Assembly (NCBI GenBank): GCA_949372595.1
Contig: CASIAN010000006.1
Span: 124,001-188,000 of the forward strand
DNA length: 64,000 nucleotides
Direction: 5' to 3'
From: CPC320 sp002336405
Lineage (GTDB): Bacteria; Pseudomonadota; Alphaproteobacteria; Rhodobacterales; Rhodobacteraceae
In this document: positions 53,319 to 62,647 of the stretch, piece after piece
Layout: each line of letters starts with the position of its first letter
How positions within the stretch are numbered: position 1 is the stretch's first letter
Notes under the pieces: generated by a model
Database searches by the model: none
What the model was told of the DNA's origin: nothing
The model's input: only the letters and a program-made list of their open reading frames with translations
Program-made: the position numbers and the translations under genes

Positions 53319-53370
53319 GCTCTGATCTCGTCGTCTATGGTCTCTGTGCAGGTGCAGGCGAGATCAGAGC
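53319..53370. repeat. perfect 12-bp inverted repeat between kynU and kynA
   Basis: GCTCTGATCTCG (53319-53330) and CGAGATCAGAGC (53359-53370) are exact reverse complements with 28 bases between. It lies 10 bases downstream of the kynU stop and about 155 bases upstream of kynA, in the direction of transcription. No T run follows on the minus strand. It could be an operator, a processing stem or a weak terminator. Confidence 0.6.
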
Positions 53371-53379
53371 GCGCCAAGG

Positions 53380-54573
53380 TCATGTGACGCGGGCGCGGAT
53401 TTTATAGATGTCTTTGTCCCAAAGGTCGTGGGTCATGACATCGGCGATGATATTCACCGCCGCGTCGACATCAGCGGCGTCGATATACAGCGGGGTAAAG
53501 CCAAAGCGCATGATATCAGGAGCGCGAAAATCGCCCACAACGCCGCGATCAATCAGCGCCTGCATAGCCGCATAGCCATGGGCAAAGCGAAATGAGACCT
53601 GTGAACCGCGCAGGTTTGGGTTGCGTGGGCTGGCTAGCGTCAGCATCGGGCAGCGCGCCTCGACCGCGTCGATGAACTGGCTCGTCAACGCCACCGAGCG
53701 GGCGCGAATCTCTGCCATCGTTGTCATGTCCCAGACATCCAGCGCGGCTTCCAGTGCGGCAAGCGCCAGTACCGGGGGCGTACCGACGCGCATCCGCTCA
53801 ATCCCGCCGCCGGCACGGTAGCTCTGTTCAAAGGCAAAGGGTGCGTCATGTCCAAGCCATCCTGATAAGGCTGGGCGCGCGGTTTCGGCATGGCGCGGCG
53901 CGACATATATAAACCCGGGAGCGCCGGGGCCACCGTTAAGGTATTTATAGCTGCATCCAACGGCAAAATCTGCCGCTGCCGCGGCAAGATTGACGTCAAT
54001 TGCGCCGGCGCTGTGGGCCAAGTCCCACACTGTAACGGCGCCCATGGCATGGGCTTTGGCGGTCAGCTTGGCCATATCATGCAGGCGACCGCTGCGGTAA
54101 TCCACTTCGGTGATCAGAGTGACGGCAACGTCTTCGGTAATATGGGCCTCGATCTCTTCGGGGGCCACCACGCGCAGTTCGTGACCCCGATCCAGTGATG
54201 CGATCAAACCCTCGGCAATGTACAGGTCAGAGGGGAAATTGCCACTGTCTGACAAGATGATTTTGCGGTCCGGCCGCATCTCAAGTGCCGAGGCCAGCGC
54301 CTGATAGACTTTTATCGACAGAGTATCGCCCACCATCACATGTCCGGCCTCTGCGCCGATCAATTTGGCAATCCGGTCGCCGACAAGCGTCGGCTGCGCC
54401 ATCCACCCGGCTTTGTTCCACCCGGTGATAAGCATCTCGCCCCATTGTTGTGTGACAGTCTCAGCGACGCGGGCGGCCGCAGTTTTCGGCAGGGGCCCCA
54501 ACGAATTACCATCGAGATATATCATCCCTTCAGGGATATGGAACATAGATTTGGTGGCGGTGAAATTTGTCAT
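53380..54573 (-). CDS. kynU: kynureninase
   Basis: PLP-dependent hydrolase that cleaves L-kynurenine to anthranilate and alanine. The 397-aa protein matches the family length and has the PLP lysine Lys210 in CSYKYLNGGPGAPGFIYV, with VWDLAHSAGAIDVN just upstream (Asp of the PLP pocket). An arylformamidase, which would connect KynA to KynU, is not in this stretch. It precedes kynA on the same strand and follows an SDR gene closely (38 bases). Confidence 0.95.
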   Translation of the reverse strand: MTNFTATKSMFHIPEGMIYLDGNSLGPLPKTAAARVAETVTQQWGEMLITGWNKAGWMAQPTLVGDRIAKLIGAEAGHVMVGDTLSIKVYQALASALEMRPDRKIILSDSGNFPSDLYIAEGLIASLDRGHELRVVAPEEIEAHITEDVAVTLITEVDYRSGRLHDMAKLTAKAHAMGAVTVWDLAHSAGAIDVNLAAAAADFAVGCSYKYLNGGPGAPGFIYVAPRHAETARPALSGWLGHDAPFAFEQSYRAGGGIERMRVGTPPVLALAALEAALDVWDMTTMAEIRARSVALTSQFIDAVEARCPMLTLASPRNPNLRGSQVSFRFAHGYAAMQALIDRGVVGDFRAPDIMRFGFTPLYIDAADVDAAVNIIADVMTHDLWDKDIYKIRARVT

Positions 54574-54610
54574 TAATTTGCCTTATTGGGCCCAGAATAG
54601 AGCGTTAGAC

Positions 54611-55360
54611 CTATACTTGGCCGCCGGCAATTTCAATAGTTTGCCCATTGACGCTTTGTGATCCATCGCCACACAGCCATAGCGCTGTGGCGGCAATCTC
54701 GTCGGTGCCGATCAGACGCGCGTGGCGGTTGGCTTTGATCATAATGTCCATAGCCTCTTGTTGTGACAGGCCTTTTTTCTGCATTAGGTCGATATTTTGC
54801 GTGATGATTGGGGTCTCGACATAGCCTGGACAAATTGCATTAAACGTAAACGGTTCGGTGATGTGGTCTTCGCTGAAAGAGCGGATCATGCCGATAACCC
54901 CGTGTTTTGAGGCCGCATAGGCGCCCGCCCCCTTGAGCCCGCGCACCCCCGCGATCGAAGATATCGCAATTACTCGCCCCCAATCGGTACCGCGCATTGA
55001 CTTAAAGCACTCTCGCATCGTTAAAAACGCGCCATCGAGGTTGGTCGCCATGATACGGCGCCACAAGGCCATATCGGTTTTATGCAGCGATCGGCCTTCA
55101 GCGATGCCGGCGTTGGCAACACAGATCTGGACCGGCCCACGCGTGGCAACGGCGGCCGCCACGGTCTGGGTCACCGCAGTTTCGTCCGTGACATCCATAA
55201 CCGCTGGATAGAGGCATGGACCGCTGGCGCGGTTCAAAACCTCAATGCGCCTGCCAGTAATTGTGACGTTTGCTCCTTCACGGGCCAGTTTTTGGGCAAT
55301 GGCCAGTCCTATTCCGGTGCCACCACCGGTTACCAAAGCGTGTTTGCCGTATAAAGTCAT
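54611..55360 (-). CDS. short-chain dehydrogenase/reductase, 3-hydroxybutyrate dehydrogenase-like
   Basis: NAD(P)-dependent SDR of 249 aa. The ATG at 55360 (MTLYGKHALVTGGGTGIGLA) is preceded by AGAGGTCCAG; the ATG at 55375 would add five residues, and longer frames are not plausible. The motifs GGGTGIG, ANAG (VANAGIA) and Ser135/Tyr148/Lys152 (YAASK) are intact. It resembles 3-hydroxybutyrate or 3-oxoacyl reductase-like SDRs. Being first in the kynU-kynA group suggests co-transcription, but no link to tryptophan breakdown is shown. Confidence 0.88.
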   Translation of the reverse strand: MTLYGKHALVTGGGTGIGLAIAQKLAREGANVTITGRRIEVLNRASGPCLYPAVMDVTDETAVTQTVAAAVATRGPVQICVANAGIAEGRSLHKTDMALWRRIMATNLDGAFLTMRECFKSMRGTDWGRVIAISSIAGVRGLKGAGAYAASKHGVIGMIRSFSEDHITEPFTFNAICPGYVETPIITQNIDLMQKKGLSQQEAMDIMIKANRHARLIGTDEIAATALWLCGDGSQSVNGQTIEIAGGQV

Positions 55361-56084
55361 CTGGACCTCTTTCATTGGTGTTTCAGGCCCAGAAGCAGCC
55401 TTGAATGAAGGTTGGGTTGGACACTTTAAGCATTTTCCATTCCGGTTGTTGCAATCCGTACAGGACCTTGTGGTGGCTTGCCAGAATAATGGCATTTTCA
55501 TACGAGCTTTGATTGCATGGCTTAATCTGTTGGCAGTTGCTTAATTACATCTAACGGTTGGCAACAGGTGGGGGCAGCGGTCATCTTACAGATCTCTTGA
55601 TTTTGTCACGATTGTAAAAAGTTTGCAGCAAAGAGGCTGTCTAACTGGCTGTGCCAATGTTGATGTCTTGTGCCCCGTCAGCTTGGCGCGCGTCGTCAAT
55701 GTTGCCAGAAAGATTACGTGTTGGGTGCCAGTAAATTCGCATCCTGCGCGTTCTTGTCGCAGGGTGGCGCGTATGGCCGTGCGGAAGGTTTTCCTGAGTT
55801 CAGATGTTATCGGCGTCAATATGGGTGGTAATTTGCCGCAATAGAGGCCTGTTTCGTGTCCGGCACTGCGTTATTTTCGTCCATTTTGTACAAGTGGCCA
55901 AGCGTGCTCGTGCGCTTTGAATATTGGTTTCAATCTTGCATTTTGATGCCGTGTTGACCATATTACAGTCTTTAGTTTGGTTTGGGTTTCAAAAATCTTT
56001 GTTTTTGTTGTGTTGTGTGGTTTGAAAGGCATCGGCCGTTTGCATAACATCCAGTCCAAACCATAAATTCGGGGAGAAAGACAC
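55361..56084. other. long gap upstream of the SDR and pntA genes
   Basis: About 720 bases between divergent genes with no gene I can support. Short frames exist on both strands, including a 77-aa one on the minus strand (55586-55819), but they match no family I know and lack convincing ribosome-binding sites. The last part (about 55968-56028) is unusually rich in T and G. The region should hold the pntAB promoter. Confidence 0.5.
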
Positions 56085-57662
56085 TTGAAAATCGGAACGC
56101 CGCGGGAAGTATTTGAAGGAGAGGCACGTGTTGCGATGACACCAGACAGCGCGCTTCAATTGCAAAAGCTGGGTTTTGACTGCGTGGTTGAAACTGGTGC
56201 CGGCAGCGCTGCCGGGTTTTCGGATCAAGCCTATCGCGATGTAGGTGTGGAGATTGCTGCGACAGCAGCCGCTTTGTGGAAAACGTCTGACATCGTGGCC
56301 AAAGTGCGCCCCCCCAATGAGTCCGAAGCCAAGCGCCTCAAGAAATCCCAGACCCTGATTTCGTTCTTTTGGCCGGCGCAAAACGAACAACAAATGAAAT
56401 TGCTGGCCAAAAAAGGCGCCAACGTGATCGCAATGGACATGGTGCCGCGCATCAGCCGGGCGCAGAAAATGGATGCGCTGTCGTCGATGGCCAATATCGC
56501 CGGTTACCGCGCCGTGATCGAAGCCAGTAATAATTTTGGTCGGTTCTTTACCGGTCAGGTGACGGCGGCGGGCAAAGTACCGCCAGCCAAAGTGCTGATT
56601 GTTGGCGCGGGCGTTGCCGGTTTGGCGGCGATCGGCACGGCAACTTCGCTTGGGGCCATCACATATGCGTTCGACGTACGCCCGGAAGTGGCAGAGCAGA
56701 TCGAGTCGATGGGCGCCGAGTTTGTCTTTTTAGATTTTGAGGATCAAAACGTCCAAGACGGGGCGAAGACGGGGGGCTATGCCGCGCCGTCCAGCCCGGA
56801 GTTTCGGGAGAAACAACTTGAAAAATTTCGCGCACTTGCACCCGAGATCGATATTGTAATTACCACAGCGCTAATTCCTGGCCGCGACGCTCCAAAGCTT
56901 TGGCTTGAGGATATGGTTGCTGCGATGAAGCCTGGATCGGTTGTTATCGATCTTGCGGCGGAAAAAGGCGGCAATTGTGACCTGACGGTTATGGATGAGA
57001 AAATTGTTTCGCCGAACGGAGTGACGATTGTCGGATATACGGATTTCCCAAGCCGAATGGCCGCGCAGGCCTCGACACTATATGCAAATAATATACGCCA
57101 TATGTTGACGGATTTAACACCTGACAAAGCCGGTGAGATCAATCACAACATGGAAGATGACGTGATTCGGGGGGCCACGGTGACCCATGCGGGCGCCGTG
57201 ACCTTCCCGCCACCACCACCCAAAATCAGTGCGATAGCAGCCGCACCCAAAAAAGAGGCGCCCAAAGAGCTAACAGCTGAAGAAAAACGTGCAGCCGAGA
57301 CTGCAGCCTTTAAAAAAACAACGCAACAACAGGTCGGTTTGTTGTCTATCGGAGCGGCGCTGATACTTCTGGTTGGACTGTATGCGCCCGCGAGTTTCAT
57401 GCAGCATTTTATTGTGTTTGTACTGGCAGTTTTTGTGGGTTTTCAAGTGATCTGGAATGTCAGCCACTCCCTGCACACGCCCCTGATGGCGGTGACGAAT
57501 GCAATCTCGTCAATAATCATCCTCGGCGCGCTAATTCAGATTGGATCTGGCTCGTGGTTGGTGATTGTATTGGGTGCCCTGGCGGTCTTTATGGCAGGAA
57601 TTAACATTTTTGGGGGCTTCCTCGTGACACGGCGGATGCTCGCCATGTTTCAGAAATCTTAA
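56085..57662 (+). CDS. pntA: proton-translocating NAD(P) transhydrogenase subunit alpha
   Basis: Catalyses hydride transfer between NADH and NADP+ coupled to inward proton movement, supplying NADPH. I chose the TTG at 56085 (525 aa, MKIGTPREVFEGEARVAMTP), with GGGGAGA about eight bases upstream. The NAD-binding domain I holds GAGVAGLAAIGTA; a Pro- and Ala-rich linker (PPPPPKISAIAAAPKK) leads to about four membrane helices at the C-terminus. The alpha subunit is the fused E. coli-type, not split into PntAA and PntAB. pntB follows after 15 bases. Confidence 0.95.
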   Translation: MKIGTPREVFEGEARVAMTPDSALQLQKLGFDCVVETGAGSAAGFSDQAYRDVGVEIAATAAALWKTSDIVAKVRPPNESEAKRLKKSQTLISFFWPAQNEQQMKLLAKKGANVIAMDMVPRISRAQKMDALSSMANIAGYRAVIEASNNFGRFFTGQVTAAGKVPPAKVLIVGAGVAGLAAIGTATSLGAITYAFDVRPEVAEQIESMGAEFVFLDFEDQNVQDGAKTGGYAAPSSPEFREKQLEKFRALAPEIDIVITTALIPGRDAPKLWLEDMVAAMKPGSVVIDLAAEKGGNCDLTVMDEKIVSPNGVTIVGYTDFPSRMAAQASTLYANNIRHMLTDLTPDKAGEINHNMEDDVIRGATVTHAGAVTFPPPPPKISAIAAAPKKEAPKELTAEEKRAAETAAFKKTTQQQVGLLSIGAALILLVGLYAPASFMQHFIVFVLAVFVGFQVIWNVSHSLHTPLMAVTNAISSIIILGALIQIGSGSWLVIVLGALAVFMAGINIFGGFLVTRRMLAMFQKS

Positions 57663-57677
57663 AAAAGGGTGGGATCA

Positions 57678-59117
57678 ATGGATATCGGATTTACTACCGC
57701 AGCATATGTGGTTGCAGCTGTTCTTTTCATTCTCTCGCTTGGCGGGCTTTCGGGACACGAGAGCGCAAAACGCGCGGTATGGTACGGCATTGTCGGCATG
57801 GGGCTCGCGGTGGGTGCAACGCTCATTGGGCCGGGCTCAGGCTTTTGGTTGGTGTCGCTGGTTCTGATCGGGCTCGGTGGTTTCATCGGCATGCAACTGG
57901 CGCAACGTGTGCAGATGACGCAGATGCCAGAGCTGGTCGCCGCGATGCATTCTTTGGTGGGTCTTGCCGCCGTCTTTGTGGGCTTTAACGCGGATCTTGA
58001 AATTACCAATGTTAAAGCGGCACTTGCGGGGGGGGGCGATCTGGAAAGCCTGACGGGGTTTGCGGCGCTTGTAGCGAAAAAAACGGCGGTTGAAATCAAC
58101 ATTCTCAGGGTCGAACTGTTTCTAGGCATCTTCATCGGGGCTATTACCTTTACCGGTTCGGTGGTGGCTTACGGCAAGCTGGCGGGCCGGGTGAACACAA
58201 CGGCCACGCAACTTCCCGGCGGTCATGCGCTAAACGCGGGTGCAGCGCTGCTGACCGTTGTGTCGTTGCTGTGGTACTTCCAATCAGGCGATCTGTTGCC
58301 GCTGCTGATCATGACAGTCGCGGCGCTCTTTATCGGATGGCATCTGATTATGGGAATCGGTGGTGCCGATATGCCAGTGGTTGTCTCGATGTTGAACTCT
58401 TATTCGGGTTGGGCGGCTGCGGCGATCGGCTTTTCGCTGGGCAATGATCTGCTGATTGTGGTGGGTGCGCTTGTGGGCTCGTCGGGCGCTATTTTGAGCT
58501 ATATCATGTGCAAGGCGATGAACCGCTCGTTTGTCTCAGTGATTCTTGGTGGTTTTGGTGGCACAAGCGGGCCGCAGATGGCGGTCGAGGGTGAACAGGT
58601 GGCGATTGAGGCAGACGGTGTGGCCGCGGCGCTGGATGAGGCCGATAGCGTGGTGATTATCCCCGGTTATGGCATGGCGGTGGCGCAGGCCCAACAAAGC
58701 GTGAGCGAGTTGACAAAGCGTCTGCGCGCAGCGGGAAAAAATGTGCGCTTTGCCATCCACCCGGTGGCCGGGCGCTTGCCGGGACACATGAACGTGTTGT
58801 TGGCTGAGGCCAAGGTGCCCTATGACATCGTACTGGAAATGGATGAGATCAACGATGATTTCCCCGATACGGATGTTGTGATTGTCATTGGTTCGAACGA
58901 CATTGTGAACCCTGCGGCACAAGATGATCCAAACAGCCCAATTGCCGGCATGCCGGTCTTAGAGTGCTGGAAGGCCAAACAGGTTTTCGTCTCAAAGCGT
59001 GGGCAGGGCACCGGTTATTCCGGAATAGAGAACCCGTTGTTTTTCAAAGAAAATACCCGCATGTTTTATGGTGATGCGAAAGCCAGTCTGGATAAGCTTT
59101 TGACGAAAATTTCATAA
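57678..59117 (+). CDS. pntB: proton-translocating NAD(P) transhydrogenase subunit beta
   Basis: Membrane and NADP(H)-binding subunit of the transhydrogenase. I chose the ATG at 57678 (479 aa, MDIGFTTAAYVVAAVLF), with AAGGGTGGG upstream. About nine membrane helices are followed by the NADP-binding domain III, with VIIPGYGMAVAQAQQSV, KNVRFAIHPVAGRLPGHMNVLLAEA and VVIVIGSNDIVNPAA, all hallmarks of PntB. Length is near E. coli PntB (462). A clear terminator follows. Confidence 0.96.
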   Translation: MDIGFTTAAYVVAAVLFILSLGGLSGHESAKRAVWYGIVGMGLAVGATLIGPGSGFWLVSLVLIGLGGFIGMQLAQRVQMTQMPELVAAMHSLVGLAAVFVGFNADLEITNVKAALAGGGDLESLTGFAALVAKKTAVEINILRVELFLGIFIGAITFTGSVVAYGKLAGRVNTTATQLPGGHALNAGAALLTVVSLLWYFQSGDLLPLLIMTVAALFIGWHLIMGIGGADMPVVVSMLNSYSGWAAAAIGFSLGNDLLIVVGALVGSSGAILSYIMCKAMNRSFVSVILGGFGGTSGPQMAVEGEQVAIEADGVAAALDEADSVVIIPGYGMAVAQAQQSVSELTKRLRAAGKNVRFAIHPVAGRLPGHMNVLLAEAKVPYDIVLEMDEINDDFPDTDVVIVIGSNDIVNPAAQDDPNSPIAGMPVLECWKAKQVFVSKRGQGTGYSGIENPLFFKENTRMFYGDAKASLDKLLTKIS

Positions 59118-59135
59118 GCTGGCGCTGCTGGCTGA

Positions 59136-59164
59136 GAAAAACGCGCCATTTTGGCGCGTTTTTT
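59136..59164 (+). terminator. intrinsic terminator after pntB
   Basis: ACGCGCCA (59141-59148) pairs perfectly with TGGCGCGT (59152-59159) around TTT; flanking A and T runs extend the stem, and a T tract follows. It starts about 20 bases after the pntB stop. This is the clearest terminator in the window. Confidence 0.85.
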
Positions 59165-59291
59165 ATGCCGGGTAGGCGGTTAAAATGTATGCGATTGTAT
59201 ACTCGTAACATTATGAAATATATGTGTTTAATTTATTCATGAATGACGTAAGATCATTTGGATACCCCGCGTTTTGTAAGGATGTTTTGCA

Positions 59292-60584
59292 ATGCCGTCA
59301 CGCCGAGCCCTAACGATAAAAGACCACAGACTTCGGTATCAATTGGCCAATGAACTTCATGCCCGACCGTTTCCTGCAATGGTGGCTCCGGGGATGGCGG
59401 TGTTTTTGGCCATTAAGCAAGAGGTCCAAGCAGTGGGGCGCGACCGCGCGGTTGATCTGGACCATCTAATTGATCTGTTAGAGAGACATGGCGCGCCACA
59501 TCCAGAAGCTGGAGCGACGCATTATTTTGGTGACATTGGCAAATATCAAGTGAAATGGGAACAACATACCGAGTTTGTCACCTATACGATATTTGGTGCA
59601 GGGCTTGGGGAACGGGCTTTTGATCCGGCCGAGTTTGAGTTGTTTCCCGAAGATTGGCTGGCAAGTATGGCGGGGGTCAGGATGACTTCGGCGCTGATCC
59701 GTATTGAGCCGCTTTCAGACGACGAAACGATCGCGGCGCGCTTGCGTGATTGGTTTGTGCCCGAAAGCCTTGCAGTTAGCCATGTCTTGGATAATGCTGC
59801 GGTGGTGGCGAGCGATTTTCGCATTGATCCCGGCGGACATCTGAGGATCGCGATGTTTGTCTCTCCGGATACAGGGCGCCGTCGCATAGGCCGGGTGGTA
59901 CAGCGCCTGTGCGAGATTGAAACCTATAAAACCATGTCAATGCTGGGCTTTTCCCGCGCGCGAGAAATGCAATCGCGGATGGGTGAAATTGATGGAAATC
60001 TGACAGCTTTGATGGCTGATATGACGTCTGGGGTCAGTGCTGCTGAGCAAACGTTGGATGCGCTACTGAGTATTTCGGCCGAGTTGGAAAGCCTGTCGGC
60101 GCAAAGTGCGTTTCGGTTTGCCGCTACCGAGGCTTATCAGGCGATTGTTGGGCAGCGGATTGAGGTGTTGCGCGAACGCAGGTTCGCGGGGCGTCAGACA
60201 TTTGGCGAGTTTATGATCCGGCGCTATGATCCGGCTATGCGGACGGTAAAATCTACGGCGCTCCGTCTCAGTAGGATGGCGGACCGGGCGATGCGGGCGG
60301 GGCAACTGTTGCGCACGCGGGTTGACGTGGAACGCTCGGCCCAAAATCAGGCCCTGTTGGAGAGTATGGACAAGCGCGCCGCCCTGCAGTTGCGTCTGCA
60401 GCGCACGGTTGAGGGGCTGTCGGTTGTGGCAATCAGCTATTATGCGGTGTCGTTGGCGGGGTATCTGGGCTACCCTTTGGCAGCACTTGTAGGTGTAAGC
60501 AAGACGATGCTCAGCGCCCTGATAACCTTGCCGGTTGTGGCATTGGTGTGGATGGCTGTGCGGCGTGTTCGCAAGAACATTTAA
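59292..60584 (+). CDS. DUF3422 family membrane protein
   Basis: A 430-aa protein of the DUF3422 family, found in Proteobacteria. Family landmarks are the N-terminal LANELHARPFPAMVAPG and HYFGDIGKYQVKWEQHTEFVTY. A long soluble region with helical, possibly coiled-coil segments is followed by two membrane helices near the C-terminus (about residues 375-425) and a short basic tail (VRRVRKN). Function unknown. It is a single gene between the pntB terminator and a convergent ABC-transporter operon. Confidence 0.88.
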   Translation: MPSRRALTIKDHRLRYQLANELHARPFPAMVAPGMAVFLAIKQEVQAVGRDRAVDLDHLIDLLERHGAPHPEAGATHYFGDIGKYQVKWEQHTEFVTYTIFGAGLGERAFDPAEFELFPEDWLASMAGVRMTSALIRIEPLSDDETIAARLRDWFVPESLAVSHVLDNAAVVASDFRIDPGGHLRIAMFVSPDTGRRRIGRVVQRLCEIETYKTMSMLGFSRAREMQSRMGEIDGNLTALMADMTSGVSAAEQTLDALLSISAELESLSAQSAFRFAATEAYQAIVGQRIEVLRERRFAGRQTFGEFMIRRYDPAMRTVKSTALRLSRMADRAMRAGQLLRTRVDVERSAQNQALLESMDKRAALQLRLQRTVEGLSVVAISYYAVSLAGYLGYPLAALVGVSKTMLSALITLPVVALVWMAVRRVRKNI

Positions 60585-60635
60585 GCTGCGCGATGACGCG
60601 CTGGAACGACAAAGCCAAGCGCGCACCTTTGCTGT

Positions 60636-61538
60636 TTAACGGCTGCGGATGCGTGGGTCCAAGGCATCGCGCAACCCATCCCCCAGATAATTGACGCTGA
60701 GGACGGTTAGAGAAATTGCCAACCCCGGCCAAAATACCCGCTCCGGGTATTGTTGCAGGTAATCGGTGGCATCGTTCAGCAACCGCCCCCAAGTTGGAAA
60801 GTCGGGTGGAAAGCCCAAGCCCAGAAATGACAGCGCCGATTCGGTGATAATTGCATTTGCAATGCCCAAGGTGGCCGAAACCATAATCGGTGACATCACG
60901 TTGGGCAGGATATGGCGCAAGATCAACCGCGTGTTACTGGTACCGATGGATCGGGCGGCAAGCACAAATTCGCGCTCTTTGAGCGCCAGCACATCGCCGC
61001 GCACAATCCGCGCCGTAGGCATCCAACTGGTAATCCCGATCGAGACGGTGATCAGAATAAAAATGCCTTTTTCAGGGCCAAACGCATTGTTCAAGACCTC
61101 GCGGAACAACAACATCATCACCAGCAAAATAGGCAGCAAGGGCAGTGCAAGAAACAGGTCTGTCATCCGCATCAACAGGTTGTCGAGACGTTTGAAAAAT
61201 CCAGCTAGAACGCCGATGAAGCTGCCGACAACCAGCGCCAAAAGCATGGCCGTCAATCCAACTGCGATCGAGGTCTGTCCCCCCGCCATCATCCGCGCCA
61301 ACGTGTCACGTCCCAATTGGTCGGTGCCGAAAGGATGCGCCCAGTTCGGGGTTTGGTTGCGTGCGCGAATATCGATATAGGTTGGGTCATATGGCCAGAG
61401 CAATGGGCCCAGCGACACTGCCGCGATAATAAGTATGAAAACAATGCCGCCAATCAAGGCGCCTTTGTGGCTGCGAAATTGCATCCAAATATCATACCAT
61501 TGGCTGCTTGGCTTTGCAGATATGTCGCTGTCAGTCAT
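60636..61538 (-). CDS. ABC transporter permease, oligopeptide/dipeptide type (OppC/DppC family)
   Basis: Inner-membrane permease of a peptide- or nickel-type ABC importer. I chose the ATG at 61538 (300 aa, MTDSDISAKPSSQWYD), preceded by AAGGATC; it overlaps the upstream permease gene by eight bases, an operon sign. The OppC N-terminal region and the segment HPFGTDQLGRDTLARMMAGG are typical; the EAA loop lies in AARSIGTSNTRLILRHILPN. About six helices. No ATPase gene follows before the convergent DUF3422 gene. Confidence 0.92.
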   Translation of the reverse strand: MTDSDISAKPSSQWYDIWMQFRSHKGALIGGIVFILIIAAVSLGPLLWPYDPTYIDIRARNQTPNWAHPFGTDQLGRDTLARMMAGGQTSIAVGLTAMLLALVVGSFIGVLAGFFKRLDNLLMRMTDLFLALPLLPILLVMMLLFREVLNNAFGPEKGIFILITVSIGITSWMPTARIVRGDVLALKEREFVLAARSIGTSNTRLILRHILPNVMSPIMVSATLGIANAIITESALSFLGLGFPPDFPTWGRLLNDATDYLQQYPERVFWPGLAISLTVLSVNYLGDGLRDALDPRIRSR

Positions 61539-62538
61539 AGCGGATCCTTGGGTCAAGAATGCCATAGAGCACATCGGCAATCAGGTTGAATGTTACGATG
61601 AGAATGGCAAAGATAAATGCCACGGTGTGGACCATGGGCAGATCGTTGGCCAGCAGAGCGGTGATAAACAATTGGCCGATGCCATTCACTTTGAACACCT
61701 GCTCTGTGATGATCGCACCGCCAAAGACCGCCGGAACCCCCAAGGCAATCACGGTGACCACGGGGATTAGTGAGTTGCGCAAGACATGCGCCAGCACGAC
61801 GGCTTTTTCACCCAGCCCTTTTGCTCGGGCGGTGCGCACATAATCCTGATTGAGGTTGTCCAACATCGAGGCGCGTGTAAAGCGGCTGATCTGCGCTGTG
61901 GTCTGCAGTGCCAGCACCATCACTGGCATAATCATCTGTTTTAACTGGATCACAAAACTGTCCCAATCATTGACCACATGGGTGGTATCGTAAATCGATG
62001 GAAACCAACCCAAATTGACCGAAAACAGCACGATGACAAGCACGCCGCTGAAAAAAGGTGGCACCGCAAAGCCGATCATTGATACAAAAGTACCGACTTG
62101 ATCAAACACGGAATATTGCCGGTAGGCAGAGTAAATGCCGATGGGCAGCGCGATCAAGACACCGACAACATACGACATGCCAACAACCCATAAGGTCTGT
62201 GGCATGCGTTGGATGACGATATCCATCACCGGGCTGCGGGTTTGCCAACTGATTACGCGCTGGTTACCTTCCGAAAAGGTGGTGCCGAGATAATGATCAA
62301 CTAAGACTTGCGGCTCGATCCAGAAAAACTGAACGATCCATTTCCAAAATCGTACTGGTGCAGGTTCGCCCAAACCCAACGCGAGACGCATCTTTTCTTT
62401 GACCTCGGGGGGCACCGTCAGAGGGACCTGCGCCATCGGGTCTCCGGGGGCTAATTCGAGCAGAAGAAAAATTATCAGGCTGATAAACAGCAAGGTCGGG
62501 ACGGTTATGGCCAGCCGTCGGAGAGTAAAGGTAAACAT
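61531..62538 (-). CDS. ABC transporter permease, oligopeptide/dipeptide type (OppB/DppB family)
   Basis: Partner inner-membrane permease, 335 aa, beginning MFTFTLRRLAITVPTLLFIS and ending ADVLYGILDPRIRYD, both typical of OppB/DppB. The EAA-type loop is in VRTARAKGLGEKAVVLAHVLRN. A periplasmic insertion of about 60 residues after the first helix is longer than in classical DppB but seen in some members. It follows the binding-protein gene by about 110 bases containing a stem-loop and overlaps the next permease. Confidence 0.92.
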   Translation of the reverse strand: MFTFTLRRLAITVPTLLFISLIIFLLLELAPGDPMAQVPLTVPPEVKEKMRLALGLGEPAPVRFWKWIVQFFWIEPQVLVDHYLGTTFSEGNQRVISWQTRSPVMDIVIQRMPQTLWVVGMSYVVGVLIALPIGIYSAYRQYSVFDQVGTFVSMIGFAVPPFFSGVLVIVLFSVNLGWFPSIYDTTHVVNDWDSFVIQLKQMIMPVMVLALQTTAQISRFTRASMLDNLNQDYVRTARAKGLGEKAVVLAHVLRNSLIPVVTVIALGVPAVFGGAIITEQVFKVNGIGQLFITALLANDLPMVHTVAFIFAILIVTFNLIADVLYGILDPRIRYD

Positions 62539-62584
62539 TTCAGGTGCCTTTGGGGCTTATCTTGACGTCTGGCAATGGTGCGAA

Positions 62585-62603
62585 CTCCGGCGCATGTCCG
62601 GAG
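62585..62603 (-). repeat. intercistronic stem-loop after the binding-protein gene
   Basis: CTCCGG (62585-62590) pairs with CCGGAG (62598-62603) around seven bases, 45 bases downstream of the binding-protein stop in the transcribed direction. Such stems in ABC-importer operons commonly protect the binding-protein message or reduce read-through into the permeases; here that is inference. Confidence 0.45.
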
Positions 62604-62647
62604 CCCGCTGTTGCATCACAAGGCGCGGATGCCCTTTGAACCGATTT

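Noticed and set aside
55586..55819. 77-codon minus-strand frame in the gap before pntA
   Set aside because: No family match I can recognise and no supporting context; kept only as part of the empty region description.
60588..60601. GCGCG/CGCGC hairpin after the DUF3422 gene
   Set aside because: Short stem without a T tract; probably a GC-rich coincidence between convergent genes.
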